From NCBI RefSeq assembly GCF_014651935.1, contig NZ_BMXV01000001.1:372001-436000 (forward strand): a stretch of 64,000 nucleotides of DNA. Reading direction: 5' to 3'. The first letter of the stretch is position 1. Each line of letters starts with the position of its first letter. Origin of the DNA: Marinobacter zhanjiangensis. GTDB lineage: Bacteria > Pseudomonadota > Gammaproteobacteria > Pseudomonadales > Oleiphilaceae. This document shows positions 55,844-64,000 of this stretch, piece by piece. Below the pieces are notes generated by a model. That model saw only the letters and a list, made by a program, of their open reading frames with translations, had not been told where the DNA came from and did not search any database. A program made the position numbers and the translations under genes.

Positions 55844-56022
55844 AGCTACTGCGTCCTGATTTGTATGGGAGAGTTCGCCATCAAAATTACCATACAAACG
55901 CCCATACAAAAGGGGGCCCGATATAGAAGGATGTACAGGGACGTATAAATTCGTCGATTGCTTGCAACTAGCTGATTTAAAGATGAATACTGGAGGTATG
56001 AGGATGTTCAGGGACATCGGGA

Positions 56023-56096
56023 TGGAGCGGGTGAAGGGAATCGAACCCTCGTCTTAAGCTTGGGAAGCTTCTGCTCTACCATTGAGCTACACCCGC
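56023..56096 (-). tRNA. tRNA-Gly (anticodon CCC)
   Basis: On the reverse strand the cloverleaf is complete. Acceptor GCGGGTG pairs with CACCCGC, the D arm is GCTC-AATGGTA-GAGC, and the anticodon loop TTCCCAA has CCC at 56062-56064. The T arm holds GGTTCGATTCC, and an encoded CCA closes it. The anticodon stem GAAGC/GCTTA has one G-A mismatch at 27-43. It decodes GGG. Its 3' end is the integration site of the adjacent island. Confidence 0.95.
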
Positions 56097-56394
56097 ATGA
56101 TCCCAATATAAGCCTGCCCGTCGAAACAGGCAACACCCCGGGAAATACAGTATTCGCAGGCACTAGCGTCCCGTTTGAGGCAGATTTTAGTCTCTTTCGA
56201 GGCGAATAGTGGTTCTATTTGACGATAAAGGGACTGAAAATAACCAAATCCGGCTTTTCCACAGTACAACAGACCCAAGTCCGACAGGCTGCTAGTATTC
56301 AGGGTACCGCTGGCAGGAACCCGGAGCGTGCGCCGATTCAGGCGAATCGTGTTTTCCCTTTGGCCGCCCGGACGTCTTTTCACCTGGAGTATTC

Positions 56395-58110
56395 ATGGAC
56401 CCCTATCTGATCCTTATTGGCGCCGCCATGCTCGTCATGAGCATACTGCTCAGCCCGCTTTCCAGCCGGGTGGGCATGCCGGTGCTGCTGATTTTCCTGG
56501 TGGTGGGCATGATAATGGGGGAGGACGGAGCCGGCGGCATCCGTTTTGACGATTTCGAGCTGGCCTTTGTCATTGGCAATCTGGCCCTGGCGGTGATACT
56601 GCTGGATGGCGGTATGCGGACCCGGGCTGAAACCTTCCGCGTTGGCCTCAAACCGGCGGTCATGCTGGCCACCGTGGGGGTCTTCATCACGGCCGCCCTG
56701 GCCGGCCTCTGTGCCTGGCTGATATTCGACCTGCACTGGATGGTCGCCCTGCTGATCGGCGCCATCATATCCTCCACCGACGCGGCAGCCGTATTCTCCC
56801 TGCTTCAGGGTCATGGCCTGCATCTGAATGAACGGGTCAGTGCCACCCTGGAAATCGAGTCCGGCTCCAACGACCCGATGGCCATTTTCCTGACCCTGAT
56901 GCTGGTCAGTCTGCTCAGTGCCAATGGCGCATCGAGCCTCGCCGATGGACTGTTGATGCTGGTTCGCCAGTTTGGCATCGGTACCCTTGTCGGGGTTCTG
57001 GGGGGCTTCCTGATCGTGGAGGTGACCAACCGGATTCGCCTGACCCCGGCACTGTACCCACTGATGGTCGCGGCCGCCGGGTTGTGTGTATTTGCCGGCA
57101 CCAACATCCTCAGCGGCAGTGGCTTTCTTGCCATCTATCTGGCCGGTGTGATTGTGGGTAATCGTCCGGTACGGATGATGCCGATGATCCTCCAGGTCCA
57201 CGACGGCCTGGCCTGGCTGGCCCAGCTGTGTCTGTTCCTGATGCTGGGGCTGCTGGTCAGCCCGTCGGATCTGCTGCCACTGGCCGGCGGCGGCCTCATC
57301 CTCGCCCTGACACTGATCTTTGTGATTCGGCCATTGGCGGTGTTCAGCACCCTCTGGCCTTTCGGGTTCAACCGTCGTGAACTGTTCTTCATCAGCTGGG
57401 TGGGCCTGCGTGGCGCGGTACCGATCGTACTGGCGCTGTTTCCGATCATGGCGGGGCTGCCGGAAGCCAGGGACATCTTCCACTTTGCATTCTTTATCGT
57501 GCTGGTATCACTGCTTGTGCAGGGCACCTCGCTGGCCCCCCTTGCCCGCAAGCTGAACCTGGAAGTACCAGCCACCGGGGAACCCTACCGCCGCCTGCCC
57601 CTGGATGTGCCAGCGGCCGGCGATCACGAGCTGATGCTGTTCCCCCTCCGGGGCGATCACTGGCAGGACCCCCGCCCGCTGGGCCGGTTGTCTCTGCCGG
57701 ATAACACCGCCATCGCCGGTATTTTCCGCCATCGCGAGTGTCTGCCACCGGCTCCGGACCTGCAGATCTCCCAGGGTGACGTCGTCGCCGTTTTCGCGGT
57801 GCCCTCGGCACTGCGGGAGCTGGGCAAATCACTGTCGGGCAAACAGGCACCACGGCACCTGGCTGAGCGGGCATTCTTCGGTGACTTCGTGCTTAACGGT
57901 GATGCCCTGCTGGGGGATGTGGAGCAGGTCTACGGTATCGAGTTCGATGAGCTGCCGCCGGAGCTGTCACTGGCCGAGTGCTTTGCCAAGCGCACCAAGG
58001 GTCATCCGGTGGTGGGCGACAAGGTGACTCTCGGGCCCGTCGTATTGGTGGCACGGGCAACGGAGTCGGATCGGGTGACCAAGGTTGGCCTGAAAATGGC
58101 CGAGTCGTGA
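56395..58110 (+). CDS. Potassium/proton antiporter, NhaP2/CvrA type
   Basis: A 571-residue CPA1-family antiporter. Twelve or so helices cover residues 1-385, with LLDGGMRTR, the acidic ion site IISSTDAAAVFSLL, and ESGSNDPMAIFLTL. A WVGLRGAVPIVLALFP helix follows. The C-terminal ~180 residues form a TrkA_C-like and CorC-like cytoplasmic tail (GRLSLPDNTAIAGIFRH, FGDFVLNGDALLGDV). The length and tail fit NhaP2. It exchanges K+ (or Na+) for H+, which fits a halophile. GGAG lies upstream of the ATG. Confidence 0.9.
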   Translation: MDPYLILIGAAMLVMSILLSPLSSRVGMPVLLIFLVVGMIMGEDGAGGIRFDDFELAFVIGNLALAVILLDGGMRTRAETFRVGLKPAVMLATVGVFITAALAGLCAWLIFDLHWMVALLIGAIISSTDAAAVFSLLQGHGLHLNERVSATLEIESGSNDPMAIFLTLMLVSLLSANGASSLADGLLMLVRQFGIGTLVGVLGGFLIVEVTNRIRLTPALYPLMVAAAGLCVFAGTNILSGSGFLAIYLAGVIVGNRPVRMMPMILQVHDGLAWLAQLCLFLMLGLLVSPSDLLPLAGGGLILALTLIFVIRPLAVFSTLWPFGFNRRELFFISWVGLRGAVPIVLALFPIMAGLPEARDIFHFAFFIVLVSLLVQGTSLAPLARKLNLEVPATGEPYRRLPLDVPAAGDHELMLFPLRGDHWQDPRPLGRLSLPDNTAIAGIFRHRECLPPAPDLQISQGDVVAVFAVPSALRELGKSLSGKQAPRHLAERAFFGDFVLNGDALLGDVEQVYGIEFDELPPELSLAECFAKRTKGHPVVGDKVTLGPVVLVARATESDRVTKVGLKMAES

Positions 58111-58244
58111 CCGAATGTTGATACACTCCGCAAGCAGGGAAAGGTTTTGTGACATATCCCCACAAAAGTTACCTGCTCACAATACTGGCATTATGCTATA
58201 AGGTAACGAAACCGTAATTCATTCAGCCCTGATACTATTGAGCC

Positions 58245-58805
58245 ATGACCTTGCTACTGACTCTCCTGCGTAACACTATCCCCGTCCCGGTATGCCTGGC
58301 CCTGACTCTGTTCGTCGCGGGGGCCCTGGCCAATGAAAACCGGACGCTGGCCATGGCCGATACTGGCACCAACGCCTACGGCGAGATCAGTCAACTGGTC
58401 ATCCGCAAGGAAGAACGCCGCCTTTACCTGATGGCCAACGACCAGATTGTTCGCAGTTACCGCATCTCCCTGGGCAAGACCCCGAAAGGTCACAAGCTGT
58501 ACGAGGGCGACAGCCGTACCCCCGAGGGCAGCTACACCATCGATCTGCGCAACCCCAACAGTGACTTCTACAAGTCCATCCGCATCTCCTACCCCAACCC
58601 CGAAGACCGGGAGCTGGCGGCGTCCTGGGGCCTCAGGCCCGGCGGCAACATCATGATCCACGGCCTGCCCAACGATGTGGGAGACATGGCCTTTGCCTAC
58701 AAGGGCCTGGACTGGACCGACGGCTGCATTGCCGTGACCAACGAGGAAATGGACGAAATCTGGCAACTGGTGGATGTGGGCACCCCCATTCGCATACTGC
58801 CCTGA
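58245..58805 (+). CDS. L,D-transpeptidase family protein (YkuD), periplasmic
   Basis: A 186-residue YkuD-domain protein. A signal peptide (IPVPVCLALTLFVAGALAN) is followed by LVIRKEERRLYLM, SYRISLGKTPKGHK and TPEGSYTIDLRNPNS. The catalytic motif is IMIHGLPN ... TDGCIAVTNEEM, with Cys as nucleophile and two His. It would cross-link peptidoglycan stems or attach lipoproteins to them. The OprI-like lipoprotein gene follows it, which suggests a link between the two, but that is inferred. Confidence 0.9.
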   Translation: MTLLLTLLRNTIPVPVCLALTLFVAGALANENRTLAMADTGTNAYGEISQLVIRKEERRLYLMANDQIVRSYRISLGKTPKGHKLYEGDSRTPEGSYTIDLRNPNSDFYKSIRISYPNPEDRELAASWGLRPGGNIMIHGLPNDVGDMAFAYKGLDWTDGCIAVTNEEMDEIWQLVDVGTPIRILP

Positions 58806-58892
58806 CACGCCTGAAATTCCAGTGGATTCAGAAAGTTCCTGAACCCATACTTAAGTTTGTGTAATTACCTAAGAACTTTTACCTATCTCGAG

Positions 58893-58922
58893 TTAACATT
58901 TTTGTCTGGAGTGTTTTACACT
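58893..58922 (+). promoter_or_regulatory. Probable promoter of the OprI-like lipoprotein gene
   Basis: TTAACA and TACACT with an 18-base spacer lie in a markedly AT-rich stretch. The 5' leader would be just over 100 bases. A strong promoter is expected for such an abundant protein. Confidence 0.5.
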
Positions 58923-59030
58923 GTAACTGCACCCGGTGGGGAAGCCCATCGGACCCGGTTTAACAGGATGTTATTCATTCAGAACTTCTGAAACACAGGA
59001 AGTATAACGACTAATAAGGGGATTCAAGAC

Positions 59031-59312
59031 ATGCGTAAGTTGACGATCGCAGGGTTTGCACTGGCCACGGCTCTGACTGCCGGTTGTGCCACTACTGATC
59101 AGGCTGCTATTGATGAAGCGTCCGCAACTGCCAACTCTGCAGAGCAGACCGCCAGCAACGCCCTGAGCACTGCAAACAATGCCGACCGCAAGGCAAACAC
59201 TGCCCTGCGCCGTGCCGAGCAGGCCCTGGCAGAAGCCAAGGAAGCTCAACAGTCTGCAGACGAAGCAAACGAGCGCGCTCGTCGCATGCTTCAGCGTTCC
59301 AGCCAGAAGTAA
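59031..59312 (+). CDS. Lpp/OprI-like major outer-membrane lipoprotein
   Basis: A 93-residue lipoprotein. The signal ends in the lipobox LTAGC (Cys19). The mature part is one long Ala-rich coiled coil (SATANSAEQTASNALSTANNADRKANTALRRAEQALAEA) ending in RSSQK. The terminal Lys could be joined to peptidoglycan by an L,D-transpeptidase. It is equivalent to Pseudomonas OprI and E. coli Lpp. Codons are highly optimised. A terminator follows directly. Confidence 0.9.
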   Translation: MRKLTIAGFALATALTAGCATTDQAAIDEASATANSAEQTASNALSTANNADRKANTALRRAEQALAEAKEAQQSADEANERARRMLQRSSQK

Positions 59313-59328
59313 TGGTGGGATAGCAACT

Positions 59329-59366
59329 GCACAAAAAAGGCCGGCAAATGCCGGCCTTTTTTGTGC
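59329..59366. terminator. Bidirectional terminator
   Basis: GGCCGGC and GCCGGCC arms with an AAAT loop are flanked by A6 and T6 runs and GCAC/GTGC ends. It serves the lipoprotein gene on the plus strand and the slipin gene on the reverse strand. Confidence 0.95.
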
Positions 59367-59375
59367 CTGAATGGC

Positions 59376-60191
59376 TTAGCCGTCAGTACCCACTCCCTGA
59401 CCACCGTTACCTGACCCCGCTGGCGCGGAAGGCCCCCTCGGCACGTTCTTCATAAAGGTTTCAATGAAATCCATCGGTAGCGGGAACACGATAGTCGACG
59501 AATTACTGTTATTCATGTCAGCCAGTGTCTGCAGGTAACGCAGCTGCATGGAGCCGGAATTGCCGGACATAACCTCGGCCGCCTCCAACAGTTTTTTCGA
59601 TGCCTGCAGCTCACCTTCGGCATGGATAACCTTGGCCCGACGCTCCCGTTCCGCCTCTGCCTGCCGGGCAATGGCGCGAATCATGGACTCGTTCAGGTCA
59701 ACGTGTTTGATTTCCACATTGGCCACCTTGATACCCCAGTCTTCGGTCTGGGCATCAATGATCTCCTGAATATCCGAGTTAAGCTTGTCCCGCTCCGACA
59801 ACATCTCGTCCAGGTCATGCTTACCCAGCACTGACCGAAGGGTGGTCTGGGAAAGCTGACTGGTGGCGGAACCAAAATCTTCCACCTGCAGGATAGCCCT
59901 TTCCGGATCCACTACCCGAAAATAGAGAACCGCGTTTACCCGCACCGTCACGTTGTCTTTCGAGATCACGTCCTGGCTGGGTACATCAAGAACAACTACC
60001 CGCAGGTCGACTCGCGTCATCTGCTGGATGCCAGGAATAATGATAATCAAACCCGGCCCTTTCACGCCCTGGAAACGACCCAGGAAAAACACCACGCCAC
60101 GCTCGTACTCGGGCAGAATACGAATAGCGGAACCCAGAATCAGCAGTAACACCACAATAGGTGCAATCCAGGGAATCAGTTCACCGAACAT
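59376..60191 (-). CDS. Slipin / stomatin-like SPFH-domain protein
   Basis: A 271-residue membrane protein. An N-terminal helix ([18 protein letters not shown]) precedes an SPFH domain ([50 protein letters not shown]). A charged coiled coil follows ([24 protein letters not shown]). The C-terminal tail is Gly/Pro-rich. It is paired with the NfeD gene just upstream on the same strand, a conserved partnership in which NfeD is membrane-bound. They probably form microdomain scaffolds. Confidence 0.93.
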   Translation of the reverse strand: MFGELIPWIAPIVVLLLILGSAIRILPEYERGVVFFLGRFQGVKGPGLIIIIPGIQQMTRVDLRVVVLDVPSQDVISKDNVTVRVNAVLYFRVVDPERAILQVEDFGSATSQLSQTTLRSVLGKHDLDEMLSERDKLNSDIQEIIDAQTEDWGIKVANVEIKHVDLNESMIRAIARQAEAERERRAKVIHAEGELQASKKLLEAAEVMSGNSGSMQLRYLQTLADMNNSNSSTIVFPLPMDFIETFMKNVPRGPSAPAGSGNGGQGVGTDG

Positions 60192-60200
60192 AATGCCTCC

Positions 60201-61676
60201 TTACTGTTGCCCAGACCGGGTCTGGGTTGATTGGCCAACCTGGTGAGCCAAGGATGGCTCGGCACCGGGGCTGACTTCCACCGTCAGGCCGTCGACATGC
60301 TCTGCCTTCAGCCACTGGCCATTGGTTATCGGTTCCTTGCTGATAGCATTCCAGCGCTCTCCACCGAGCTGCACGTGACCACGATAGAGGTCGCCATCCT
60401 GTTTGAAATCGTCAAGCGCCCGGCATCGCGTATCGGACACATGCTCCACACCGACAGCCGACGGCTTGCCCCGCAGTCCCATGAACCGTGTCACGGTCCA
60501 CAGAATAAAGCCACCTGCCACGGCAGCGGTGCCCCCCACGGTGGGCAATGAAATGTCACGGTGACTGCCATCCATCAGGATAACCGAACCCAGCACGAAC
60601 GCGACGATGCCGCCGACCCCCAGCATGCCAAAGCTCGGCGCAAAGGCCTCACCGACAATAAAGGCGAGACCCAACAGAATGAGAGCCAGGCCGGCGTAGT
60701 TCACTGACAGCACCTGGAAGGCGAACAGGGCCAGCACCAGACAAATGGCGCCGATGACCCCCGGATAAAGGCTGCCGGGATTGGCGAGCTCGAAAATGAT
60801 ACCGTAGAAACCGATGATCATCAGGAAGTAGGCAACGTTGGGATCGGTGATTACCGACAGCAGATCGGTGCGCCAGTCCGGCTGCTGGCGCACGATAGCC
60901 AGATTGGCCGTATCCAGAGTGCGCTCGCCGTTGGCCATCACCACCTGGCGACCATTGATCTGGGCCAGCAGGTCATCCAGGTCGTCCGCCACCACATCGA
61001 TCACGTTCTGTTCCAGGGCCTCACTGGCGCCCAGGTTCACCGCCTCACGCACCGCCCGTTCGGCCCAGTCGGCGTTACGTCCATGGCGCTCCGCCAGCTC
61101 CCGGATATAGCTGACCGCATCTTCCATCACCTTGCGCTCCATCGCGGTGCTGCCCTCAGATGACGGCTCGCTGTCCCCGGCCTCCCCCTCTTCCCCGGAC
61201 GAGGAGCCATCACCGTCATTCTCGGCGGGTTCACTGCTGCCCGGCATGCCACCCATTTGCACGGGCGTGGCCGAGCCAAGGTTGGTGGCAGGGGACATGG
61301 CCGCCACATGACTGCCGTAAAGGATATAGGTTCCGGCGCTGGCCGCCCGGGCGCCGGCGGGGGTCACCCAGGTAACTACCGGCACCTCGGACGCGAGAAT
61401 GCTCTTGATGATGGTGCGCATGGAATCCATCAGGCCGCCTGGCGTGTCCATGCGCAGAACGACAACAGCCGCCTCATCCAGCTCGGCCTGTTCGATACCG
61501 CGCACGACATAGTCCATGGTGGCGGGGCCAATGGCACCGTCAATGGTCAGCACCACCGCCGAACGGTTGGCGTCGGATTGCGCCAGCGCCCACTGACCCA
61601 CTGAAAGGCCAAGCCCGAGCAATATCAGGCCAACCCACAGACCGAGACGAAAGCGCGATGATGTCAGTGTTTCCAT
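60201..61676 (-). CDS. NfeD family protein with ClpP-like serine protease domain
   Basis: A 491-residue protein. A signal peptide is followed by a ClpP-fold protease (VVVLRMDTPGGLMDSMRTIIKSI; Ser in ARAASAGTYILYGSH). An acidic low-complexity insert (ENDGDGSSSGEEGEAGDSEP) interrupts it at about residue 155-180. Four to five membrane helices follow, and a C-terminal OB-fold NfeD domain (DLYRGHVQLGGERWNA) closes it. The acidic insert is unusual for the family. It ends nine bases before the slipin start. Confidence 0.9.
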   Translation of the reverse strand: METLTSSRFRLGLWVGLILLGLGLSVGQWALAQSDANRSAVVLTIDGAIGPATMDYVVRGIEQAELDEAAVVVLRMDTPGGLMDSMRTIIKSILASEVPVVTWVTPAGARAASAGTYILYGSHVAAMSPATNLGSATPVQMGGMPGSSEPAENDGDGSSSGEEGEAGDSEPSSEGSTAMERKVMEDAVSYIRELAERHGRNADWAERAVREAVNLGASEALEQNVIDVVADDLDDLLAQINGRQVVMANGERTLDTANLAIVRQQPDWRTDLLSVITDPNVAYFLMIIGFYGIIFELANPGSLYPGVIGAICLVLALFAFQVLSVNYAGLALILLGLAFIVGEAFAPSFGMLGVGGIVAFVLGSVILMDGSHRDISLPTVGGTAAVAGGFILWTVTRFMGLRGKPSAVGVEHVSDTRCRALDDFKQDGDLYRGHVQLGGERWNAISKEPITNGQWLKAEHVDGLTVEVSPGAEPSLAHQVGQSTQTRSGQQ

Positions 61677-61758
61677 TCCCTGCTCCCTTGCGTGGTATTA
61701 CCGCCTGGCGGACCAGCCAGGCCGACACGGGCAGCCCGGGATTGCGGCCACCTCCGGC

Positions 61759-62880
61759 TCAGAACCAGCGCTGGGGCGAAGGCGGGCTGTTACCGGACGG
61801 ACTGGCGGCTGCTTTCTCCGACGGTTCACCGGCGCCCGCGGTATCGCCATCGCGGCTGGCAACCTGCTGCACCCTCTCACCTATCATACGGGGAATGCCG
61901 TCAGCCTGATCAACCGCAAGCTCGACTTCCCGGCGCTGGACTTCCAGCCCCTCGACTTCTTCGGTGAAACCGGCAAGTTTCTCGGTGACCTGCTGCCACA
62001 GGCGCTCCTTTTCATCTTCCGGGTATTCCTCGCGTGCACGATGCACCTCAAGCCAGAGCTGGCCATCACGCATGCCGATCTTCACTGGCTGCCGAACCAC
62101 CTGCACCGGCGTTCCCTTGTCCACCAGCTTGGCAAACCCGATGATATCGTCGTTGTACATGCGGAAGCAGCCATGACTGACCTGCATGCCAATGCCGAAA
62201 CCCTTGTTGGTGCCATGGATCAGGTAGCCTTTTTCACTCAGGATCAGGGCATAAGGCCCCAGAGGGTTCTCAGGCCCCGGCGGGATCATTCGCGGCAGGT
62301 GCTCACCGTTGGCCTCGTATTCCGCACGGATACTGGAAGGGGGGTACCAGGCGGGGGAGGAAATCCCCATGGTCACCTCGGCATCGGTCAGGGGAGAGGG
62401 GTTGTCATCGGTACCCACGCCGACCGGAAACACCTGGACACCGCCATCACGGTAGTAGTACAGCCGGTATTCAGCCAGGTTGATAACAATGCCTTCGCGG
62501 CGGGAATCCGGCAGCACATATTTGCGAGGCAGGGTGATATGGGTGCCTTCACCGGGAAGCCAGGGATCCACACCCGGGTTGGCCTTGACCAGTTCCAGGT
62601 ACCCGAGGCTGCGGCGGTCGCCGATATCGGCGAAGGTATCCTCATGCTCGGTGGTCATGGTCTGCAGCTTGCCCGCCAGATCACCTTCCAGCACCCAGAC
62701 CGGGGCGCCGGTCCGGCTCTGTTCGGGCTTCTCACCGGGTTGCCCCGCTGGCGCCTCAATCTCTGCCGGTGCGCCGTCGCCAGCCTGACGACCACCTGCC
62801 TCCTGTGCCGTGACGGGCCCTGCAGAAGCCCACATCAGCAGGCTGAAAACCGTGACTCCAATAACCTTGGTGCTAACCAT
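61759..62880 (-). CDS. L,D-transpeptidase (ErfK/YbiS type), periplasmic
   Basis: A 373-residue exported protein. A signal peptide is followed by a Pro/Glu-rich linker and a LysM-like segment (YLELVKANPGVDPWLPGEGTHITLP). The YkuD domain has INLAEYRLYYYRDGGVQVFPVGVG. The catalytic motif is LIHGTNKGFGIGMQVSHGCFRMYNDD. The C-terminal ~80 residues are charged and Ser/Pro-rich (EPSEKAAASPSGN). It would attach the Lpp/OprI lipoprotein, or cross-link meso-diaminopimelate stems, by family knowledge. Confidence 0.92.
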   Translation of the reverse strand: MVSTKVIGVTVFSLLMWASAGPVTAQEAGGRQAGDGAPAEIEAPAGQPGEKPEQSRTGAPVWVLEGDLAGKLQTMTTEHEDTFADIGDRRSLGYLELVKANPGVDPWLPGEGTHITLPRKYVLPDSRREGIVINLAEYRLYYYRDGGVQVFPVGVGTDDNPSPLTDAEVTMGISSPAWYPPSSIRAEYEANGEHLPRMIPPGPENPLGPYALILSEKGYLIHGTNKGFGIGMQVSHGCFRMYNDDIIGFAKLVDKGTPVQVVRQPVKIGMRDGQLWLEVHRAREEYPEDEKERLWQQVTEKLAGFTEEVEGLEVQRREVELAVDQADGIPRMIGERVQQVASRDGDTAGAGEPSEKAAASPSGNSPPSPQRWF

Positions 62881-62993
62881 TCTGGTGTTCCTGACGTTAC
62901 CGATGGCCCGAGGTTACGGGCGTGTTGATCCCAAAGACAGTGTGACCTCCAGCCAGGGCCGGAGTTCCAGCGGTCCCGGTCCGCTGTTGCACT

Positions 62994-63563
62994 TCATGTT
63001 CCGTTAAAGGCAGCAATCACCGTGATCACTGCCAGGCAGATGAACAGAATGCTCGCACCAATTCTGGCCGTCGCCATTGGCAAACGCTGCATCAGCCACT
63101 TGCCAGCTATAATGACCGGGATGTTAGCCAACAGCATACCAACCGTGGTGCCTACGATCACCCAGAACGTGGCGTCGTACCGTGCCGCCAGTACCACGGT
63201 TGCGATCTGGGTCTTGTCACCGATTTCCGCGAGGAAAAACATGACCGTGGTAGCGGCAAAGGCCCCCAGTCCCAGCAGCCTGGAATCCTCGCTTTCATCC
63301 TTGTCCGGAAACAACAACCACAGGGCAATGGCCACGAAACTGAAGGCCACCAGCCACGGCACCCATTCCTGGGGCAACCAGCTCGCCACCCAGGCCCCGA
63401 GCAGGGCCGACAAACCATGGTTGACCAGGGTCGCAACCAGGATTCCCAAAATGATGGGGGTACGGCGATGGAATCGACTGATCAGGAATAGTGACAGCAA
63501 CTGGGTCTTGTCACCAATCTCGGCGATGGCAACAGACAGGGTAGAAGCGAGGAAGGCGTCCAT
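62994..63563 (-). CDS. TMEM165/GDT1 family cation transporter (Mn2+ type)
   Basis: A 189-residue membrane protein with about six helices and two copies of the family signature E-x-G-D-K-T-Q (LSVAIAEIGDKTQLLSL and MFFLAEIGDKTQIATV), the acidic ion pore. Such proteins export Mn2+ (and possibly Ca2+). The ATG at 63563 is used; the longer frame reads back through the leader RNA. A yybP-ykoY-like leader precedes it, which fits manganese-dependent expression. Confidence 0.9.
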   Translation of the reverse strand: MDAFLASTLSVAIAEIGDKTQLLSLFLISRFHRRTPIILGILVATLVNHGLSALLGAWVASWLPQEWVPWLVAFSFVAIALWLLFPDKDESEDSRLLGLGAFAATTVMFFLAEIGDKTQIATVVLAARYDATFWVIVGTTVGMLLANIPVIIAGKWLMQRLPMATARIGASILFICLAVITVIAAFNGT

Positions 63564-63631
63564 AGAGTGTTCTTTTCCCGGGCGGAATATCAAGACACGA
63601 GGAACAGCCACCCTCCGCCCGCTGGAGGTGA

Positions 63632-63770
63632 CCGTTCCCCAGGTCTTGTTAATTCCGCAGGACACCGCCGTGGGGCAGTACCCGGGAACGTGATGGCCAT
63701 GGGGATGTGCCCCAAGTGTGTTGACCATCACCCGCAACGAGCAATCGCTGCGGAAACTACTCCCCTGAAG
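63632..63770 (-). ncRNA. yybP-ykoY manganese riboswitch (probable)
   Basis: The reverse-strand leader contains the family hallmarks in order: GGGGAGTAG (63757-63765), then GGTCAACACACTTGG, CCCGGGTACTGCCCCA and GACCTGGGGAACG. This is the L1/L3 motif layout of RF00080 leaders. It ends ~70 bases before the GDT1 start, and a hairpin around 63608-63630 may act as the expression platform. In other bacteria such leaders switch on Mn2+ exporters when manganese is high. Confidence 0.8.
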
Positions 63771-63849
63771 GAGATGAGATCATAGCGAGCCGGCTGAAAA
63801 ACCTCAACCGGCGCTGGTGTTACCTGACACAGTTTTGTCGACTGCCAGA

Positions 63850-64000
63850 CTATTTTTTCAGATTGACGGCGTTTTCCATGACCTTCTCGAACACGCCCAG
63901 GGCGACTTCCAGATCCTTGTCCTCGATACCGGCCAGCATCTCGTCCCGCAGTATGTTGCCCCGCTCGTTGAGGTCGTTCATGAAACGCTCACCGGCTGGC
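63850..64000 (-). CDS. C-terminal end of a MarR-like regulator (partial)
   Basis: The last 49 codons run from the right edge to a TAG at 63850. The peptide is ERFMNDLNERGNILRDEM and then LAGIEDKDLEVALGVFEKVMENAV. A charged helix, then 'LAGI...DL...VFEK(V/I)', is the usual end of a MarR protein's dimerisation helix. The DNA-binding part lies outside the window, so this is a tentative assignment. Confidence 0.5.
   Translation of the reverse strand, partial: PAGERFMNDLNERGNILRDEMLAGIEDKDLEVALGVFEKVMENAVNLKK

Larger units (their letters stand above)
53179..56042. mobile_element. Small genomic island at tRNA-Gly(CCC)
   Basis: A ~2.85-kb segment bounded by direct copies of the tRNA-Gly 3' end: 53179-53198 and the end of the intact tRNA at 56023-56042 (19 of 20 identical). 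Inside are a broken tyrosine recombinase next to the tRNA, and three unrecognised genes on the reverse strand. From 53199 to 53422 there is no gene; it is AT-richer and holds two small hairpins (53254-53270 and 53307-53324). The island can no longer move by its own integrase. Confidence 0.75.

Overview
The window is high-GC gammaproteobacterial chromosome, most like a Marinobacter-type marine halophile. Signs of this are an ectoine locus with its own aspartokinase, an OprI-type outer-membrane lipoprotein, DUF748/DUF3429/DUF6482 proteins, RND efflux genes, and many short metabolic operons with ATGA or TAATG overlaps. No rRNA, IS element or CRISPR array was seen. One tRNA, one probable manganese riboswitch, one probable dead integrase and several gene fragments are present.

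Layout. Positions 1-8.0 kb hold housekeeping genes: the tip of an efflux adaptor, a diguanylate cyclase, yfbR with a DUF748 protein, and a pdxH / phosphopantetheinyl transferase / tag / DUF6482 / DUF3429 run. Positions 8.0-12.8 kb hold a divergent sigma-70 factor and ectA-ectB-ask, with no ectC. Positions 12.9-18.7 kb hold a radical SAM / sodium symporter / metallophosphatase cluster, with a MITE-like inverted repeat inside it, and a TVP38-flavoprotein fusion. Positions 18.9-28.9 kb hold an RND pump and adaptor, a tandem Usp, an LpxH-like phosphatase, a cystine-type ABC importer and an ADP-ribosylglycohydrolase.

Positions 28.9-38.5 kb are a patchy accessory stretch. It has a truncated hydrolase, SSADH, an SDR, an internally deleted ADP-ribosylglycohydrolase, glutamate dehydrogenase and a minimal merR/merA unit with a textbook 19-bp-spacer promoter. 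It ends with a truncated sterol desaturase and an ArsR-rhodanese / DsrE / MFS module. Positions 38.5-45.6 kb return to ordinary genes, including an ECF sigma/anti-sigma pair, TetR and ilvD.

Positions 45.8-53 kb are a copper-type metal locus. It holds a two-component system, a copB remnant, Met-rich and Met/His-rich periplasmic proteins, an ATP-grasp-like enzyme, an lgt fragment, ccdA, a DUF411 protein and a CopL-like protein. A near-identical 21-bp box occurs upstream of the copB remnant and the Met-rich gene, and points to a shared regulon. Positions 53.2-56.0 kb are a small island at tRNA-Gly(CCC), bounded by a 20-bp copy of the tRNA 3' end. It carries a nonsense-mutated, truncated integrase and three unrecognised genes.

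Positions 56.4-64 kb hold cell-envelope and ion functions: a K+/H+ antiporter, two L,D-transpeptidases, an OprI-like lipoprotein, a slipin/NfeD pair, and a GDT1-type cation exporter behind a yybP-ykoY-like leader.
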